DNA of 64,000 nucleotides from Planctomycetaceae bacterium (GTDB lineage: Bacteria > Planctomycetota > Planctomycetia > Pirellulales > Pirellulaceae): the NCBI GenBank assembly GCA_020638995.1, contig JACKHM010000002.1, positions 682,001 to 746,000 on the forward strand, given 5' to 3'. A model generated the notes under the pieces. The model ran no database searches. It saw only the letters and a program-made list of their open reading frames with translations, and had not been told where the DNA came from. Below, piece by piece: positions 30,701 through 45,700 of this stretch. Position numbers and translations under genes: made by a program. Numbering within the stretch: the first letter of the stretch is position 1; every line of letters starts with the position of its first letter.

Positions 30701-33700
30701 GCCGACCACGATCAACGTATCTTCACCGCCCGCCAAATCGAAGGAAACGGCTGCGCCGTTGGTGTTTCGATAGAACAGCACGGGGTCAACAATATCACTT
30801 TGCGTCTGGCCGTTTTGTTGAACAGCAAAGCCCCGCTCGACCTTGCCGGACTCGCTGTCGAACACCGTGACAGTAACGTCTTCGTCAGTTGCACCACCAA
30901 CGACCGAGATTTGGGCGTCGCCCGCATCCGCATCGATTGTTTGCAATCCAGTATAGGTGATCAGACCGCCGTACCCAGCAACCGTGGACGCCCCCAAGTT
31001 GACGGTAACCGCACCCGCCGGCGTATTCGCGTCCAGCGAATCATCGTCATCGCCGTCGCCACCGTTAACATTAATATTTGCAAGGGTGTTACCACCGTCT
31101 ACGACAAACGAGTCCGCTCCGTTGCCAGCATTCATGGTGACAGTCGATCCGACTGCGTTGGCAATATCCGCACGACCAGCGATCGTGACGTTGTTATTCG
31201 CCGCCACCGTAAAGGTATCGTTGTTGGAAGTGCCATTAACTACAACCGTGGTTGCGCCATCACCCGACAAGTTGATCGATTCGCCGGTCCCGTATCCGTC
31301 GAATGCGATCGGCACGCCGCTGCTCAATACTGCGCCCTGGTCGGCCTCTGCACCTGGATTAACAATGTAACCCGTTGTCGAGCCAGTAACTGCAAGACTG
31401 GTGCTAATGCCTGCCCAGACGTTCAGCTGTTCGAGTGTGTTGTAAGTCACCGTGACGGGCTCGGCGCCCGCGATGGTTCCCGTCGTGACGCTCGTGTGAT
31501 TTACGGCAATTGCTCCCATGATCAATCCGTTCACGGTTAGCGAGTCGCTGGCCGTCGGATCATTGCCTCGAACTGTGATACCGGTTAAACCATCAGGCGT
31601 TGCTCCGTTACGCAGATGGAAGTCGTCGTCACCCGCCATGCCATCCAGAATCAACGTACCCTTGTTGGCGAACTCGATCGTTTCAAATCCGTCGATCGAT
31701 ACGAGACCGGTCGCGGTTGCCGCCGCAAACACCGCTGCGGCTTTCGGACCCGCTGTGTAATTGATTGCGTTACTCGCGTTCGTCCCGTTGACCGTGAGGT
31801 TTGTGGCCAACACGTTGTCGTAAACCGGTTCGAGATTGACGAAATCAATGGTCATCGTGTCGTAACGCAAGCGACCTTCGGTGACCGACGCGCCCGGCGT
31901 GTAGCTGGCGTTGGTAACAAGCGTCGTGCCGGTTACGGCTAACGCATCCGAGCCGCTACCGCCATCGAACGTGATCAGCGGGGCGATTAGCCCGCCCGTC
32001 TCATCCACCGTCACCAAATCGTCGCCACCCAGAGTATTGATTCCCAAACGACCGAGCGCCGCATTTGTTGCGGTCACCGTAACTCCCGCGCCTCGTGAGT
32101 CCGTCACGGCAACAGAACCGCCCGCAGGATTCGTCACTAGGAAGGCGTCATTACCGGCAGCAGTGGCTCCGTCCGCACCTTCAATTACCAAGGCGTCGGA
32201 CGCGCCGCCATCGAATTCGTAGTTTCCTGCCACTGCACCTGTGAGGAACCAAGTCTTGAACGTCACAACATCGCTGCCAGCTCCGCCAATGGCGCGGAAG
32301 CGGTTGACGCCCGTAAACTCGACGCTAGGTAAGCTATCACTCGTCACCAAGTCAACGCCTACACCTCGCTCGACGCGAGCGGTGTTGTCACCGCCTCCCA
32401 GATTGACGTCAAGCCGTTCAGCGGCAGTACCGTTGCCGGTGTATCGAATGACTTCGATGCCCGTCACATCAATCACCGGGGTAACAATCCCCGAAATGTC
32501 TTGATCGTCGCTGTCAGCCGCATCGGGGCTGATTGTGACGACCGCGGCATTGGTGTCACCGGAAATCGACAACGTGTCGTCCGAGTCGCCGCCGAACACT
32601 GCGAAGCTTCCCGTAACATTGAAACCTACAGGCACGAACGCGATGTCGTCATCGCCCTGCAAACCGTTCAACGTGTAGCTCTCGACCGCCGTGCTACGGA
32701 GATCGACATGCACGCCGAGGCTGCTTTCCAAATCGATGTCGATCGCATCATCGGCCGTCAGAACGGAATTGATTTGGTCGCTAGATTCGGTCCCCAACGC
32801 TACCAATCGATCGGAGCCACCTGCACCGTTGATCACGATATTGCCACCCAAGCCGAGGTTGCTGTAATCGATGCCGAGTAGCGTATCCGCACCGTTGTCG
32901 ATGCTCACATTGCCTGCGTCGCGCGCCGCACCGGGTGTGTGGACGAATGTGTCCCCCGTATCAGCAGCCGAACCGTCACCAATGATCGTCAGCGTTTCAT
33001 TGTCGCCTTCGCCGTCGTAGGCTAGATTCTCGACTCCCGTGATGTCGATCGTTTCACCATTGACCGAGAAATCGCCGCCGTCCAATTGCTGCGGCGTCCA
33101 ACTCGCACTGTCTGCGGGGCCAGCGATACCGCGAATGGTGACGGTGTCGCCGCCACCGATGCCCGGCAGGCCGCCGTCGACGTCGATGTCACCCGTGAGA
33201 TTCAGGGAGTTCACTTCGATATCGATGTCATCGTCGCCGTTCAAGCTCTGAACGAGCAAGCTGTCGGCATCCGTGACTTGCACCAGCGGCCCAGCATTGA
33301 CAGAGAACTGGAAGTCGTTCGTTGGCGTTCCATCGACGGCGGGATCATTACCAATAATCGTGATGTCATCGTCACCATTGGTGCCGCGAATTGTCAGGCT
33401 GCTTGGATTGGTAACTGTCAGTCCTTCGATTTCATCGAAGCTAATGAGCTCGTTTGCACCCACGTTGACCGAACCCGCATCCGTTTCCGGGCCCGGGAAT
33501 ACGGTCGTGGCAGCATCGCCAGCTTGGATGTCAACAACATCACCCGCATTCCCGATCGGGTCGCCACCGAGCAGGAAGACCGGGATCGCACCTGCCGTGA
33601 CAGCAAAGTTATCGTCGCCAGCCAAGCCGTTGACTTCTAACGCTTCCGTAGTGCCATCGAAAACTACGATACCTCCCAGCGTGCCGGTATTGACCGTCAA

Positions 33701-36700
33701 GCCGCCTACATTGACCGTCAAATTGTCGTTCGCGGCAGTGCCATTGACAACCAAAGTGTCTTCGCCACCCAGTGCGTTGATATTGACTGTGTTCAGGTCG
33801 ACGTTCAAGTAATTGACGCGTGGCGCCACACCATTGTTCTGGAGTGTACCGGCGTCGCCGCCATAAGGTGTCACTTCAAAGCGGTCATCGGCGTCGGTGC
33901 CTTCGACATTCAGCGTATTATCGTTCGCATCCGCATTGATGATTTCGATGCCGGAATAATTGACATCACCAAAAGTTGCTTGGCGTACCTGTGCGTCGCC
34001 CAGGTCCACGACAACAGCTTGAGGACCTACTTGAGCTGTGTAATTGAGCACATCGCTCCCGTTACCCGGTTCGTCGCCTTGGACGTTGATCACCACGTCC
34101 GGATCGGCTGCCGCTCCTACCGGAGTAATATTAAAGGTGTCATCGCCGCCTTTGCCTTGTAGCGTATAGTTTTCGACACCGATCGTGTTGACCGAAATCT
34201 GGTTGTTCAAGTCGATCGTCTGAACTCCAGCCACGCTGAACGTATCGGCTGCGTCAGTACCGACGTAGACCAAATCGTCCACGCCTGCACCCGTGTCGTC
34301 GATCGTCAATTCGGCGCCAGCACCGAGGTTGGTGAAACTCATCGGCACAAGCGAATCGACTCGCACGCTGCCAGAGTCGATCGTCGCACCCGGTGTCACG
34401 GTGACACGGCTAGTACCGTTGCTGCTGTCGACGGTCAATACATCATCTCCGCCCTGGCCGTTGATCACGACCGACTCGACAGTCGTGAAGCTCACGAAGG
34501 TCAGTGGAGTCGCCGAGTTGACGTCGAACGTGCCCGCCGCCGGGCCGGTCGGCGTAAAGAGCATGTTCCCGTCCTGACCGACGGTGCCGTTCAGCACGAG
34601 TTCGTCACTCGCGGATGGATCGCCGCCGGTCACGCGAATCTCATTGACTCCGCCCGTATGCAGTCCGTCCGGCGTGACGTTGATCTTGTCGTCGCCGTTG
34701 CGGGCGTTCAAGTGCAGTGTGGCGTAGGTGGTGAACTCGACCGGTGCGCGGTCGTTCACCCAGACGCGATTGGCACCGTTGTTCAGAGCATTGATCGTAT
34801 CGTTGGCGTTCGTGCCGTCGACTTGGAGAGTCGAGTTCGCGCCGTTGCCGGTCAAGCTGACCGCTTCGATACCGAAGAAGTTCACGTCATCTTCCGAACC
34901 TGCCGCGACTTGCGGCCCCTGGACCAAGCCAGCGTCTGGAGTTGCACCCGGCGAGACGATCGTCGTGCCGTCGCCCAACGTAACTGCCAACGTGTCGCCA
35001 GCGCCAGGCTGTGAGTTCGTGGCGTCGCCACCGTCGACAGTGAGGATGGGGCCACCCACGCCCGTGACGGTGATCGTGTCGATGCCGTCGCCAGCCGCCA
35101 CTGTCAGTGTGTTGGCCGCGTCTTCAAGCAGGTCGATGCGTTTCCAAGCCGTACCCGGATTGACGGTCACTCTCGTATCACCAGCTGCGCGTGCCACGGT
35201 AATCGCATCGTTGCCAACCGAACCGTGAACAGTCACCTTGTCGGTGCTATTCCCGCCGCTGACCGTGAACAGACTTGTCGTAGCAGCTTCCAAGAGACCG
35301 ATCAACTGCGGACCTTGACCATTGGCGGTCGCCACCACTCGCGTCGGCGAAGTCGGAGTTACCTGTGTATTGTCAGGATTCGCGGTGCCGGTCACATCGA
35401 TCCGGTCGTTGGCATCACCGCCCGTGTCGAAAGTCACGTCATCCAGATCGCTGAGTCCACCGAAGTTGGTGATGTTCAAATCGTCATCGCCAGTGCTGCT
35501 GGCGACCAACAGGTGCTCAACGCCCACCAACGATACCGGCCCGGCCACAACACCAGTCAACGTGTCAGCGGCTTGACCAATCGCGAGCGTGATCACGTCC
35601 GTGCCAGCCGTTCCGTTGATCGTCACTTGATCGGAGGCGGAAGGATCTCCACCCCAGATCTGCACGCCACCGGTGAACAAGTTGGTCGCAGGACTAATGC
35701 CGGGCATGTTGATGGCAAAGTCATCGTCACCATCGAGCCCATCCAGCACGAGCGCGGTGATGCCGTCCGTGCGCAAGTCAACGTGGTCACCCAGGATCGA
35801 CACCAGATCGATGCTCGCCTCGTCCGTCGCATGATCCTGCAACGTGAACGCATCATTAGAAGAAGTACCGCGGGCTACCAGAACATTGGTAGCACCTCCG
35901 CCGCTCACGAACCGGACGCTGCCGCCCAGTCCGAGGTCGACGTACTGGATTCCCAGACCGGCATCGTCGTTGCCGATGTCCGTGATCGAGATCGATCCGG
36001 CATCTGCGGCCGCATCTGGCGTGTGGATGAACCGCGTCGGGGCGAGTGCACCGTTGACAGTGAGAATCTCGTTGCCTTCTTCGCCATCGTAAATCAGATT
36101 CTCGACGTCGCTAACATTGATCGTTTGGGCACCGACTTCGAAGTCACCGCCGTCTACCATGTTCGGTGTCCACATGGCATCGTCGTTGTTGGTGCCGAGC
36201 ACGCCGGTTACCGTCAAAGTGTCACGGTCAGTGCTAGGCAGACCGCCAACCACATCGAAGTTAGCCAAGGCCAAGTCGTTGACGTCAACATCAAAGTCAT
36301 CGTCGCCATTCTTGCCTTGCAGGATCAATTGCCCAATGCCGGTGTAGCTGACGACCGGGCCGTCGTTGACCGTCACGTCCACGTCGTTCGTTCCTTGGCC
36401 AACGGCGGTGATGTCGTCGTCGCCTTGCGTGCCCATGTGAGTCACGATCAAGTCGTTGCCTAGCGGGTCGTCGACCGTGATCACTTCGATGTGATCGAAG
36501 CTGACGGGTTCCATGCTATCGATCACGAATCCGCCTTCGTCGCCTTCCGGTCCGGGGCTGAACATCGAGGTGTCTTGTGCCGTCAAGTTCAAGGTGTCGC
36601 CGATCACACCAATCGGATCGCCGCCGTCGATAAAGATTGGAATCGTGCCCGGCGTGACGTTGAACATGTCGCTGCCTTGCTGGCCGTCGACCGTCAACGC

Positions 36701-39700
36701 TTCGGCGGTGTAGTTGATCGTCTGCCCGCCTACCGTCACGAGTGCGTCCGTGATCGTGAATGTTTCGCCCGTCTCATTGCCATGCACGACAACCGTATCT
36801 TCACCGCCGCCACCGTTCACAGTGAAGGTAGCGCCGAGATTTGAGTAGTTGATGACCGGATTCGCACCATTCGCCTGCAGGACTCCGCTCGTTGGATCGG
36901 CGGGAGTTACGTCAACCGTATCATCGTCGCCCGTCGCAGTGACGGTTAGATTCATTGCATTCACGTTCGCGTTGATGGTTGCCAACCCGGTATAGGTCAG
37001 CGTGGCGCTGTATCCGGTGACGGTCGAAGTACCAAGATTGATCGCGGCTGCGCCAGCATTGTTACTGAGGTTCAGCGCGTCGTCTGCATCACCAGCTCCG
37101 CCTTGCACATTAATCGTTGCGAACGTATTCGCACCATTTACAGTAAACACGTCCTGGCCGGCGAAACCGACCAAGGTTAACTCTTCAATCGTCGTTGCAA
37201 TTAAGTCGACATGGTTGCCCGTGTTGCTAGCCAAGTCGATGACGTTCAAGTTGCTGACAGCAAACGTGTCATCGCCGTTGGTTGCGTTGGCGACCAGCAT
37301 GTCGGCTCCACCGGCACCGTTGGCTGTCACGGTTCCCGTTGCGCCCAGGTTGACGTAGCTGATTGGAAGCAAGCTATTCAAGGCCAACTTGCCTGCGTCA
37401 ATCGCGCCGCCTGGGGTGTGCTCAAACCGACCTGTACCGTTGACTTGAAGCGTTGCGTTGGAGGCTTCACCGTCCAATATCAAAGCTTCTATAGTCGTCA
37501 CGGTGATGGCTTGGGTATCTACTGTCAACGTGCCACCACTGACCGAACCAGGAACCCACAATGCGGCGTTACCATCAATTGTCAGAGTGTCGCCCGACGC
37601 GTCCGGATCACCGCCGATAATCGTGAACGTGCCCGCGATCGTATTGCCGTTCATATCGACATCGATGTCGTCATCGCCGGCCTTGGCGTCGATCGTCAGA
37701 TTCGTAACATTCGAGTACGTGATCGCTGGGCCATCGTTTACCGACACGGTTACCGAATTACCACCAGCACTCGTCACGTTGATATCGTCATCACCATTCG
37801 TGCCGCAAATCGTCAACGCATTGTTGTTCACGTTCACCGTCGCTGCTTCGATGTGGTCGTAGCTCAATGCCACCACACCACCGACCGAGAAGCCACCCTC
37901 ATCGCCTTCAGGCCCCGGAACGAACGCCACCGCACCTGCGGCAGCAGGAACCGTCAAATTCAGTGTATCGCCGGTTGGACCAATCGGATCATTGCCGTCG
38001 ATGAAAATCGGAATTGCCCCTGCCGTGACGTTAAACGTGTCACCGCCTTGCTGGCCATCCACCGTTAGTGCTTGGGCTATGTAATTCACCGTTTGGCCGC
38101 CGACCGTCACGAGGGCGTCCGTCACCGTAAACGTCTCACCTGTTTCGTTGCCAACAACTACAACGGTGTTGCTGCCTCCGGCGCCACTGACCGTCAGCGC
38201 GTTGCCGGCGATATTCTCGTACTGGACAACCGGATCAGCACCGTTGGCCTGCACCGTACCGGTATCGAGACCAGTTGGTGTGACCACCAGCGTATCGTCT
38301 CCTGCGGTGCCATTCACGCGGAAAGTCTGATTGTTCGCATCGGCTTCGATCGTCTGCAAACCACTGTAGTTGATCGTGCCACCATAGCCCGTCACCGTCG
38401 AAGCACCTAAATCAACCGTGACTGCGCCCGCTGCGGTATCCAGCGCCAGCACGTCGGCGTCGTCCGGATTGCCACCGTGGATGTTCGTCGTGGTGTAAGG
38501 CAGTGTGCCGCTGACCGAAAAGGTGTCTGCACCGTCGAGGCCCTCAAGTGTCAATGTGTTGACACCAGCGGTACCCACTGGCACGTGAGCACCGGGAGTA
38601 TTCGTCAGTCCGATGTTCCCCGCAGCCGGCACGGCGAAGGTATCATTGGTGTCGGAGCCACGGATCACCAGACTATCCACACGGGCGCCTGCACCACCCG
38701 GCTCGTTGCGGAAGTTAAGTACCGTATCAATGTCCACGAACGCCATCGGCAACAGGTTATCGACCAGCACACTGCCGCTGTCAGTCGTCGATCCCGGCGT
38801 GTAGGTAATCGTGTTCGCGCCTGTTGGCGAATCCACGTTCAATGTGTCGCCGCCTGCCAAGCCATTGATGATCAAATGCTCAGAAGTCGTGATGTTGACC
38901 GGAGCCGACCCAGTCAAACGCACCACGCCTGCGTCAACGCCGGTTGGCTCGTACGCAATCGTGTCACCCAAGCCTGAACCGTTCACCACCACTTCATCGC
39001 TCGCCGTGGCATCGCCACCTTGCACGTTGATCGTCGTCACACCCACCAGACCCGTTGGATGCACGTTGATCTTGTCGTCTCCAAACCGACCGGCCAGCGT
39101 GATCGTCTCGAACACAGTGAACGTCGTTACCGCGCGGTCATTGACCCATACCAGGTTGTTACCGACCAGGTTCTGTAACGCCATCGTGTCATTATCGTGT
39201 GTGCCTTGCATCACCAACACGTCGCTGGCGGCCGACGCGTTGACCGTCAAGAATTCCGTCTCGAAGAACGCGACGTCCTCTGCGGCGCCTGCGGCTGGAA
39301 CATCCACGACACCCGAATCGGGAGTTGAACCAGGTGAAACCGTCGTCGTGCCAGCTGCCGTGTTGACAATCAACCGGTCCGCCGCGCCGCTGCTCGCGTC
39401 CTGGCCACCACCAAAAACCGTTAAGTAGGAAGTACCGCCCGTGCCGGATACAGTCGTCGTGTCATTGCCATCACCAGCTTCGATGACCAACGAATCGACA
39501 TTGGCCGCCGTCACGTTGATCAGCTTCAAAGCATTGACCAGCACCGTCGTGTTCGCACCGCGTGTTACGCCGATCGTATCGACACCCGAAGTGCCGACCA
39601 CGACTACCGTGTCACCATCGCCTGCCGTGCCTTCGTTGATTGTCAACAAACCAGTATTGTCCGTATTCAACACAGGAGCCGCGCCATCGCGCTGAATCGT

Positions 39701-42700
39701 CGCTCGACTAGCCGCGGTTGGAGTCACTCGGAACGTCTCGGGGTTCGACGTGCCATCCACCGAGATAGCGCCCGTCGAAGTCACATTCGCCACTTCCACC
39801 CCGGTCAGCGTTACGCTGCTCAAGCCACCACCAGTCACCGTGGCATCGGTTGTTGAAACCGGCTGCGTGCCGAGGGTCACCGTAATGGCCGTCGCATTAC
39901 CGGTCAGGTTGGCGACGTCTGTGTTCGACGGATCACCACCTTGCAACTCAATCGACGTGTAAGGCTGATCGGCGGACACGTTAAACGTGTCGTCACCTGA
40001 CAAACCGCTCAAGATCAACGCTTCGACCACATTGGCACCTGTTCCGCGAACCAAGTCAACATGATTGCCTGCTGTGCTGCGCAGGTCCACGTTGCCGCTG
40101 TTTGCCAGTACGTTGAAGATGTCGTTCGAGTCCTGGCCCAAGGCAAACAGCGTGTCGCTGCCGCCCGTACCATTGATCGTCACCGTGCCAGCCGCACCCA
40201 CGTTCGTGTAGCTGATCGGCAAGAGATTTTCCAACGCGACATTGCCGCTGTCGATCGCTGCGCCCGGCGTATGCACAAACCGGCCCGCACCTTGAACCGT
40301 CAAAGCACCAGAGTCCTCGCCGTCGTAGATCAACTCTTCGATCGACGCCACCGTGATCGCTTGCGTGTCCACCGTCAGCGTTCCGCCATTGGCCGAACCA
40401 GGAACCCAAAGTGCCGCGTCACCGTCGATCGTCAGTGTATCGCCTGTCGCGTCCGGATCACCACCCATAATCGTGAACGTGCCTGCAATCGTGTTGCCAC
40501 CCAGGTCCACATCAATGTCGTCGTCACCTGCCTTGGCATCGATCGTCAAGGCGTTGACATTCGTGTACGTGATTGCCGGGCCATCGTTTACTGACACGGT
40601 TACCGAATTCGCACCACCGCTGGTAATGTTGATGTCGTCATCGCCGTTCGTGCCGCAAATCGTCAACGCATTGTTGTTCACGTTCACCGTCGCTGCTTCG
40701 ATGTGGTCGTAACTGACCGGCTGGACGCTAACGACGCTAAATCCTCCCTCGTCGGACTCCGGACCGGGAACAAACGTCACCGCGCCGGTTGCCGCAGGAA
40801 CGGTCAGATTCAATGTGTCGCCTGTCGGACCAATCGGATCGCCACCGTCAATAAAGATCGGAACCGCGCCCACGGTCACATTAAACGTATCACCGCCCTG
40901 CTGGCCAGCGACTGTTAACGCTTCGTGGTTGACAATATTAACAGGCTCAAGCGCTCCGACAGTTACCTGACTTGCTGTTACACCGATCGTTTCTCCGCTT
41001 TCAGTTCCCTCGACGATGACGGTGTCCGAACCGGCGTTGCCGGCAGCCGTGTCGGCATTGACCGTAAAGGTTCCGATGCCCGAGCCGTTAATGATCGGGT
41101 GGCCGTCCGCCAACACCGTGGCAGAAGCCGCGCCTGTTGGCAGCACACGAATGGTATCGTTCCCTACGGTTCCTTCCACCGTCAGATCGCTGCCTCCAGC
41201 GATGACATTGACTACTTCAATACCAGAGAACGACGCGTCACGCGTGCCTGCTGAACCGGCGTCTTCGATGTCGCCCGTAGAAAGTTCCACGGTTGTGTTG
41301 CCTGCGGAAGTGTAATTCAACACGTCGCTGAACGGTGAACCCTCGCCACCCTGCACGATTACGGTCACACCATCACGCGGTGAAACGTCGATGGTGTCAT
41401 CGCCGTCCACCGTAGCAATCACCACGCCTGTGATCGAATCACCAAGTTGAATCATCGCCACTGGTGTTCCGTCAATAGCATTTGTCAGTTCGTGCGCTGC
41501 TCCGTCATATTCGACTTCGTCATCCAGGAATGTGGCTTGGAAAGCAAAGTCGTCGTCACCGCCGCCAGTAACGGTCGCAAAGCTCCGCTCCACAAACGGA
41601 CTCATCTGGGCGAACGTGATCGTGGGCAACGAGAACGTCGCATTATTCATTAAGCCCCGTACGGTGCCGGTGTCCGGCGTGTCGCCACTAAAGTACTCGA
41701 ACAAGTCAGCCCCGGCCGTCCCGTCGACGCCAAACGTGTCCGGGTCGCCGAGTTGCCCCACCAGTTCAATATCCTCAATTCCGCTGTACGTTACGTCGCC
41801 GGCCGTACTGGAGTGCTCCACGCGACCCGCGTCCTGGGATGTAGGAACGACAAACAGATTATCCACACCAGCAATCGAGTACACGGTCAGCGTATCGCTG
41901 CCGTTGGTCGACGAGCCGCCTTCAACCGTGAAGGCCACGCCCGCACCGGCCAAAGCCGCATCGATCACAATGTCATCGTCGCCATTCTTACCTTGCAGCG
42001 TCAGATTCACCGCATTCGTGTAAGTCACAATCGGGCCGTCATTCACCTGTACTGCGACTTCATCCATCGCCGTACCCGTCGCCGTGATGTGGTCGTCGTC
42101 ACCTGTACCCATAATCGTCGCCAAACCAGCGGCACCAGCCAGATCTACCGTCACCGCTTCAATGTGATCGAAGCTAACTGGCTGTGCACCAGTAACAGCA
42201 AAGTCGCCTTCGTCGCTCTCGGGACCAGGGGTAAATATTGGAGCACCTGCGGGTGTCAAGTTCAGCGTATCACCCATGCCAATTGGGTCACCACCGTCAA
42301 TGAGGACAGGCCAGTCGCCGGGAGTGACGTTGAATGTATCGTTGCCGTCACCGCCATCGATGGCTAGCGACTGGATATCAATGATGTTGACCGGCAAGCG
42401 GCTCCCGACAGAGACGTTGGGAACGGTGGTGACGTCGACGTCGATTGTTTCACCTGCATCCGTGCCGATGACCAAGAGTGAATTGGCAAAGCCTGCGCCG
42501 TCGTTGCCATCGATCTCGATACCAGCCGTATCCGAATTATTCACCTGCAAGACGGTATCCGTGCCGGCGATAGTTACTTCGGCGCCCATCGCGTCGTTTG
42601 GACGAACGGTGAAGGCGTCCTCGTCGAACGCGTTTCCCTCGACACGAACTGTGTTACCAGCCGCCTCGATAACCAGGCGTTCGATGCCCGAGTACACCAC

Positions 42701-45700
42701 ATCGGGGTCACCGGCTACTCCGGCATCGCTGATATTGTTTGCCGTCAGCCGCGAGCGCACATCGCCCGCCGCATTGTAAGTAAGTGTGTCGCTACCAGAA
42801 TCAGGCTGTCCACCGCGCACATCGATCAGCACGTTCGCTTCGCCGGTAACAGTAATATTGTCCGCACCATCATTGCTTTGAATGATCAGTACGTTCGTGT
42901 TGCCTGCTGCAATTCCGCTGTTAGCAGTACCAATGTCGATGTTCGCGATCACCACCGCGCCCTGGCCATTCGTCAAGGCGCTGGATCCGTCGTAAACGAT
43001 CGTGTCGTCGCTGTCGGTTGCTACGAACAGGAATGTATCGTTGCCTCCCTGTGCGCCCTGCACGTTGAACGCCCGCACAACGCCTGGATTCATATTCGAG
43101 AAGGCGATTTCGGGGAGGCTGATGCCCGCGCCGGCTCCGAGATTCATCGTGCCCAGAATGCGCCCCGAGTCGATAGTTTCACCGCTGAAGTATTCGAACA
43201 CGTCATTGCCGGCCGTACCGTCGACACCAAACGTGTCGCCCTCAGCCAACTGGCCGACGAGATTAATGTGCTCCGCACCTGTGTAGACAACGTCGGGCAG
43301 ATTGTTGCCCGTGAAATCCACCGTTCCCGCGCCCTGTGTGGTTGCACTGGGTAATACGACCATTGTGTCATTGACCGCGGACTGCGAATTGACCGTTAGC
43401 GTATCGCTGGCCGTGGGATCACCATTATTCACCGTGATGGTGCTGGTTGCTGCTACGATGCCGTCCGGCAATGATGAATTGTTGATGCTGACAGAGTCGC
43501 TACCCGCTCCGGTGTTGATGATGAGATTGACCTTGTTGGCAAATTCGATAGTCTCGAAGCCGTCGACCGAGACCAAACCGGTATTCGTCACAGCGCCGAA
43601 GATACCTAGGCCGGCATTGGCGCCAGCTGAGTAGGAAATCGCATTATTTCCGGGCGTACCGTTCACCGTTAAGTTCGTCGACGCAAGGGCGTCTTGAACG
43701 GGCTCTAGACCCGTGAAGGTGATGGACATCGCGCCAGCGTCGTAATCCAACTGGCCATCGGACAAACCAAGACCTGGGGTGTAGGTCGTGTCCGTTACAC
43801 CGGCGACTGTTCCTTGAATGCGCAACGTATCAAAGCCGCTTCCACCCACGACATGAACCGGTGTGGAAACCAAAGCTGTGTTCGCGGTCACCGTAAACGT
43901 GTCATCGTCACCAAGACCATCGAGAACGACTGTTCCGAAGCTTCCGTACGTCAGCGTCGGGCTTGGCCCGCTGTCAACCGTCGTATCGGTCACCTCAAAT
44001 GCTTCTTGCCCACCACTACCGACGACTTCTAGGATATCCGCCGAAGTCGCACCCAATCCGGTAAACGTGTATGTGCTGGCATTGGTCAGCTGATTAGCCG
44101 ACACGATGAAGTGGTCGGTACCGCCTTCGCGATTTTCAAACACGAGCGCGTCGACGTCTTGAATTGAGAGCGGCGAACGATCGTCTATGGCGACACGGAC
44201 AGTGGGGATGCCACCGACAGGCTCACCGGCGCCAATGGACCAAGTGTTGTCGCCGGCGTCGTCGCGAACCGTCACTTGGTCACCGTTACCGGCATTCAGC
44301 GCCAGGTGAACGGCTTCGACGCCCAGATACTCGACAGTCGTGCCCGTGCCTGCATCCGACAACACGCCATTCTTGGGACCTGGTGTCAAAATAGAAGGAC
44401 CAGCGACGTAGTTATAGGTCGGCGTCGCAGCACTCAGTAGAGTATCCAGCACCAAAGTATCGTTGCTGCCGCCGCCGACCACCGTGACCGTCTTTCCAAG
44501 GTCAGGTGCGATTCGGATGACATCATCACCGCCGAGGCCGTTCAGTACGAGATTCGGATAGCCCGTTACATCGAGCAGGTTACCGTTAACCCGAACTGCT
44601 ACTTCGTCAAACATCGTGTCGTTGTCGAGATCCTCAAATCCGACGGTGATCACGTCGTTCAGTTCGCTGCCCAGCACAACCACGGTATTGCCGCTGACAA
44701 CGGGATTCTCGATCCCATCGTAGCTCAACGGCAGAAGTGGGTTTCCGCCGACAGCGTCTTGGGCTGTCAACGTACCGCGGCCCAAAACAAATGGGTCGGG
44801 AGTGATTTGCGAGTGTGCCAGCGTGCTGGTCAAAGTATCGACGGAAGTTCCATCCTGGCCCAGCCCGTCAATCGAAGCCGCTTCGACGTTCGTCAGCAGA
44901 TAGTTGGTGGTGACGCCGTCGGAATTGAGATTCAATGTTGCTGCATTCTCACTTGTCGGCGTGTATGTAAACGTATCGATGCCATCTGGCAGGCTGGGCG
45001 GAGCGGTGCCGTCGCCGTTGGTCCCGAGCAGGTTAAATTCGTCGCTGGCCGATGGGGTGCCACCGTCGACATTGACATTCAGCATTTGCCACGCGGAGGC
45101 ATGCGTGACGTTGAACACGTCGTCGCCATCGCCACCCGTGAGCGTTACGCTGCTGGTTGCCGCGCCCGTGTCAAAGGTCACGCCGAAAGAGGCGAATGTA
45201 ATCGCCGGGCCATCGTTGACCTGTGCTGTGCCGCCCGGCGCATTCGCGACCTGAACCGCGTTTAATGTGAACACATCGTTGCCGCCCGTGCCGTTTAAGG
45301 TCAATGTGTCGGCAGATGTATTGCCCGCCGTCGACCCGCCACCGTTCAAGGAGATATCTTCAACACCGCTGAAGCTGACTTCACCGGTATCCGTGCCCGA
45401 TATCACAATCGTTCCTGATTGTGAGTCAGCGCCCGGAGTATAAGCGAAGCCATCGTTTGCGTCTTGGTTACCGTTAACGACGAGCATGTCACTGGCGTTG
45501 GGTGGCCCCGCGAGGATTGTCACATTCAGCGGAAGCGTTCCAGCGCCGCCGCCGATCGCGTCGTTCGCCGTATCGTTGGCTGCAACTTCTGAATCGTCGA
45601 ACGCCGCCACCACATCGATCGTCACCGTGTCGTCGCCCTCTTGCAGGTCCAGCACCACAGCTCCGAAACCATTTACAACGGTCGCATCAAGCGGCGTCGT

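Noticed and set aside
30242..31540. Long plus-strand open frame opposite the giant gene
   Set aside because: It is a shadow of the biased Gly/Asp/Thr codons on the other strand. It has no ribosome site, no domain pattern and low-complexity Val/Arg/Asp composition.
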